Origin: Pelagibacterales bacterium SAG-MED49
Lineage (GTDB): Bacteria; Pseudomonadota; Alphaproteobacteria; Pelagibacterales; Pelagibacteraceae
Assembly: GCA_014653365.1 (NCBI GenBank)
Contig: JACWEQ010000002.1
Coordinates: forward strand, 1 to 64,000
DNA: 64,000 nt
Direction: 5' to 3'
Shown: piece after piece, positions 61,858 through 64,000 of the stretch
Layout: every line of letters starts with the position of its first letter
Position numbering within the stretch: position 1 is the stretch's first letter
Notes under the pieces: generated by a model
Told to the model about the DNA's origin: nothing
The model's input: only the letters and a program-made list of their open reading frames with translations
The model's database searches: none
Program-made: the position numbers and the translations under genes

Positions 61858-62398
61858 TTTTGTGTTTATTGATTAAAGGTATTTGAAAGCCTGTAAAAAC
61901 AATTGTTATTGGTAACATTCCCCAAACCTTAAAGTTTACCCAAAACTCTTCTGTTTGTGTTCTCCAAATACATTCATTTAAGATTGCTAGACTAAAGAAA
62001 AAAAACATCCATCTTTTATTTAATAATTCCCAACCAATATCTGTTAGAGGAATTGATTTACCCATAATTTTTTTGAGAATTGGCTCTTTAGTAAAATATT
62101 TTCCAAAAAATAGAGCTAATGCAAATAGAATATTAATAATCGTTGGTTTTACATAAATAAAAATTGGATCATTAAAATAAATTGTCAAACCACCAAAAAA
62201 AGTAATTAATATTCCGCTGACTAATGGCATCATTGGAATTTTTTTTTCAAAAAACCAAACAACAGCTAGTGCAATTAACGTTGCAACTATAAGTGGAGGG
62301 ATTGCAACTGATAAATTTTTGTCATTATTATAGTAGTAGAAAAAGAATATAGCTAAAGGCCCAAAATCAGTAACAAATTTTAAAAAAGATTTATTCAC
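61847..62398 (-). CDS. yciB: Inner membrane-spanning protein YciB (intracellular septation protein A)
   Basis: A 183-residue YciB/IspA protein with five or six membrane helices. FVTDFGPLAIFFFYYY, LNKRWMFFFFSLAILNECIW and VWGMLPITIVFTGFQIPLI are diagnostic, and FWVNFKVWG matches the usual W..FK.wG. Family members affect septation and membrane organisation. The GTG at 62398 begins the standard N-terminus; the frame is open 11 codons earlier from a TTG. It overlaps DUF2794 by 11 bases. Confidence 0.9.
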   Translation of the reverse strand: MNKSFLKFVTDFGPLAIFFFYYYNNDKNLSVAIPPLIVATLIALAVVWFFEKKIPMMPLVSGILITFFGGLTIYFNDPIFIYVKPTIINILFALALFFGKYFTKEPILKKIMGKSIPLTDIGWELLNKRWMFFFFSLAILNECIWRTQTEEFWVNFKVWGMLPITIVFTGFQIPLINKHKIDA

Positions 62399-62485
62399 TA
62401 GAAAGATAATAACATATTTGCCACATGACAAAACATTAATATTTTTAGCATTGATTTTTAATTTTAAATACCCATACTAAGTTCA

Positions 62486-62806
62486 ATGCCAATCCAAAAA
62501 GCTAAATTCTCAATTGGAGATATTGTTAAACATAAACACTTTGAATTTAGAGGTGTAATATATGATGTTGACTTTGAATTTAATAATTCAGAAGAATGGT
62601 ATCAGTCTATTCCAAAAAATGTGAGACCAAGAAAAGATCAACCATTTTATCATTTGTTAGCTGAAAATGATGAAATTACTTATGAAGCCTATGTTTCACA
62701 ACAAAACCTTTTAGTGGACGACTCCGATGAGCCTATTAAACACCCATTAATTGAGGAAATATTTTCAGGCAAAAAAGGCTCTACTTATTTCAAGCTTTCT
62801 AATTAA
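62486..62806 (+). CDS. hspQ: Heat shock protein HspQ (YccV-like)
   Basis: A 106-residue HspQ-type protein, called a hemimethylated-DNA-binding or Lon-specificity-enhancing factor in E. coli. FSIGDIVKHKHFEFRGVIYDVD, PRKDQPFYHLLAEN and AYVSQQNL match the family. Alone on the plus strand, followed by a 176-base gap before ccmC. Confidence 0.9.
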   Translation: MPIQKAKFSIGDIVKHKHFEFRGVIYDVDFEFNNSEEWYQSIPKNVRPRKDQPFYHLLAENDEITYEAYVSQQNLLVDDSDEPIKHPLIEEIFSGKKGSTYFKLSN

Positions 62807-62982
62807 GTATATCACTATTCAAACACATTTAGTTCAAATCTAGGCCACACTAATTAAGTAATTTTAAACTATATTCTGATCAAGAGTGTTAAACGTTAAT
62901 TTCAAATCATTATTTCCCTCTGCATTCTTGATCAGAAAACCTTTTCATAATAGATATCATTAAGATAAATCCAAAATAAAAC
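62807..62982. other. Gap between hspQ and ccmC with a long inverted repeat
   Basis: A 176-base stretch, long for this genome. The first 67 bases show nothing clear. From 62874 to 62937 it holds the inverted repeat listed separately. No ORF is supported. It must carry the ccm promoter, but no firm -35/-10 pair could be named. Confidence 0.6.
62874..62937 (+). repeat. 15-bp inverted repeat with TGATCA cores, upstream of ccmC
   Basis: TTCTGATCAAGAGTG at 62874-62888 and CATTCTTGATCAGAA at 62923-62937 are complementary except for one G-T pair, or 16 bp counting one more wobble. The 34-base loop contains AAACGTTAATTT. Each arm includes the near-palindrome TGATCA. As RNA it would form a strong hairpin; as DNA it could be two operator sites 49 bases apart. 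Confidence 0.8.
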
Positions 62983-63690
62983 ATGTTTAAATTTTTTGAA
63001 CCTAATAAAATTTTTCAGATAACTTCAAAAGCTCCAAAATATGTTCTGTTTTTATTTATTGTTGTACTTTCAGTTGGTTTAACGGAGGCATTATTTTTAT
63101 CACCAGAAGATTATAAACAAAGTGATGCGGTCAGGATTATGTATGTACACGTTCCTTCTGCTTGGATTTCTCTTGGAATTTTTTCATCAATTACTTTGTT
63201 ATCAATAAGTGGTTTTATATTTAAAAATAAAAACTTTTTTTTAATATCAAAAAGTTTAGCGCCCTCAGGATTCGTATTTAATATTATCGCATTAGTTACG
63301 GGCGCTATTTGGGGTAAGCCAACTTGGGGAACATGGTGGGCCTGGGATGCTAGAATTACTTCAATGTTAATCTTGGCATTATTTTATGGAATGTATTTAA
63401 TTTCTTGGAGAATTTACGAAAGTGAGGAAAAGGTTTTTAAGATTACAACTTTTATAACAATACTTGGTATAATAAATGTTCCTATTATTAAATACTCTGT
63501 AGATTGGTGGAATACGCTTCATCAACCAGCATCAATTAACATTTTAACAAAAAGCTCAATTCATTCATCCATGCTTTTCCCTTTAATTATAATGACTGCG
63601 GCATTTGCTCTTTTTTCATTGCTAATTTTTTTGATGAAATATAATACAGAACTGATAAAAATTAAAAATAAAGGCTTAGATAGACTATGA
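62983..63690 (+). CDS. ccmC: Cytochrome c maturation protein CcmC
   Basis: CcmC presents haem to CcmE in the System I cytochrome c maturation pathway. The 235-residue protein has six membrane helices and the tryptophan-rich WGTWWAWD motif at 115-122, with haem-ligand histidines in MYVHVPSAW (His56) and LHQPASI. ccmD follows with a 4-base overlap. The first gene of the ccmCDE run. Confidence 0.96.
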   Translation: MFKFFEPNKIFQITSKAPKYVLFLFIVVLSVGLTEALFLSPEDYKQSDAVRIMYVHVPSAWISLGIFSSITLLSISGFIFKNKNFFLISKSLAPSGFVFNIIALVTGAIWGKPTWGTWWAWDARITSMLILALFYGMYLISWRIYESEEKVFKITTFITILGIINVPIIKYSVDWWNTLHQPASINILTKSSIHSSMLFPLIIMTAAFALFSLLIFLMKYNTELIKIKNKGLDRL

Positions 63691-63914
63691 TAAATGAATT
63701 ACTTTTTATGAACGGATACGGAGCATATGTATTATCTGCTTTCAGTTTTACTCTTGTAAGTTTTTCAGCTCTATATTTAATTACAAAAATTCAATTTATT
63801 AAGGAGCAAAATAAATTTGTAGCTAAATTTGGATCTCTGAACTCTAAGAAAGCTAAATCCGCAATATCACAAAGAATTAATAAAGAAATTTTAGCTAACG
63901 CCACAAATAATTAA
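63687..63914 (+). CDS. ccmD: Cytochrome c maturation protein CcmD
   Basis: A 75-residue single-helix membrane protein (YGAYVLSAFSFTLVSFSALYLI) with a basic cytosolic tail. It belongs to CcmD, which stabilises the CcmC-CcmE haem complex, judged by length and place between ccmC and ccmE. It starts in the ccmC stop. Confidence 0.85.
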   Translation: MINELLFMNGYGAYVLSAFSFTLVSFSALYLITKIQFIKEQNKFVAKFGSLNSKKAKSAISQRINKEILANATNN

Positions 63915-63924
63915 CTTTTAAACC

Positions 63925-64000
63925 ATGTATGGTCGTAAAGTTAAATTAAGATTTTTATTTATAGTACTTATTTTAATAACTTTAATATTAACAGCATTTC
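63925..64000 (+). CDS. ccmE: Cytochrome c maturation haem chaperone CcmE (start only)
   Basis: The last 76 bases open with MYGRKVKLRFLFIVLIL, a basic tail and signal-anchor helix as in CcmE, ten bases after ccmD. CcmE binds haem through a histidine further on, outside the window. The call rests on gene order and this N-terminus. Confidence 0.75.
   Translation, partial: MYGRKVKLRFLFIVLILITLILTAF

Noticed and set aside
1-64000. CRISPR arrays, rRNA genes, restriction-modification or toxin-antitoxin systems
   Set aside because: None was seen; no regularly spaced repeats of CRISPR type and no cas, methylase or toxin motifs.

Overview
This window is a gene-dense, very AT-rich bacterial chromosome segment whose gene content and order point to an alphaproteobacterium of the SAR11 type (Pelagibacterales, Candidatus Pelagibacter-like). 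The signs are the low G+C, almost no intergenic DNA, the alphaproteobacterial order hemE / ppsR / maf / aroE / coaE / dnaQ / secB, the hslUV-hisBHAFE block, IalB and Tim44-like proteins, and the small streamlined genes. The species cannot be named from sequence reading alone.

Layout. 1-10.5 kb: the end of a probable lptE, holA, then a long minus-strand block parB, parA, rsmG (with a perfect parS inside its coding sequence), mnmG, mnmE, rho, hemJ, hemH, hemE. 10.53-10.81 kb: a 15% G+C gap between hemE and ppsR with repeated TTATTAACA 9-mers, the best candidate for the chromosome origin; genes diverge from it on both sides. 10.8-21.9 kb: ppsR, maf, aroE, coaE, dnaQ, secB and fxsA (minus), Tim44-like, Smr, hslUV (minus), and a histidine operon hisBHAFE followed by HIT and GNAT genes. 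21.9-26.3 kb: lolA, ftsK, ubiH-like, LON-domain protein. 26.4-29.5 kb: a sulfotransferase, then a small island carrying one exported beta-propeller gene of unusual base composition, bracketed by a promoter plus 5'-half copy of tRNA-Gly(GCC) and the complete tRNA-Gly, then a pterin dehydratase. 29.5-39 kb: purH, heparinase-like, rpe, a small membrane protein, a sodium:solute symporter with its small subunit, an unknown gene, acs and an EVE-domain gene. 39-41 kb: a TPR-sulfotransferase interrupted by an in-frame TGA, and a short open relic. 40.7-47.3 kb: tsaD, hemC, hemD, an MscS channel, yggT, folD, an MBL-fold hydrolase and two small membrane proteins. 47.3-53 kb: an EamA transporter, a sugar dehydrogenase, an SDR, a photolyase/cryptochrome with DUF2256, a YqaA-type protein and a glutamine amidotransferase. 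53-55.2 kb: an ammonium-transporter protein fused to a SpoIIE/PP2C phosphatase. 55.2-64 kb: a second photolyase-type FAD protein, psiE-like, a DsbA-family protein, argG, ialB, an aldo/keto reductase, a Bax-inhibitor-1 protein, DUF2794, yciB, hspQ and the start of the ccmCDE cytochrome c maturation operon.

How it fits together. The left third is origin-proximal housekeeping: partition (ParAB-parS), replication (holA, dnaQ), tRNA modification (MnmE/G), termination (Rho) and haem synthesis (hemJ, H, E here and hemC, D at 42 kb). The middle holds histidine, purine, shikimate and acetate metabolism. The right third has light, redox and nutrient functions: photolyases, an Amt-phosphatase fusion, PsiE, DsbA-like and cytochrome c maturation. 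Convergent gene pairs almost always abut or overlap at their stop codons, several sharing one 4-base interlocked stop, so there is almost no room for terminators. The most original objects are the Amt-SpoIIE fusion, the tRNA-Gly-bracketed island, the EF-hand-like loop inside the symporter, the interrupted sulfotransferase and a 16-bp inverted repeat upstream of ccmC.
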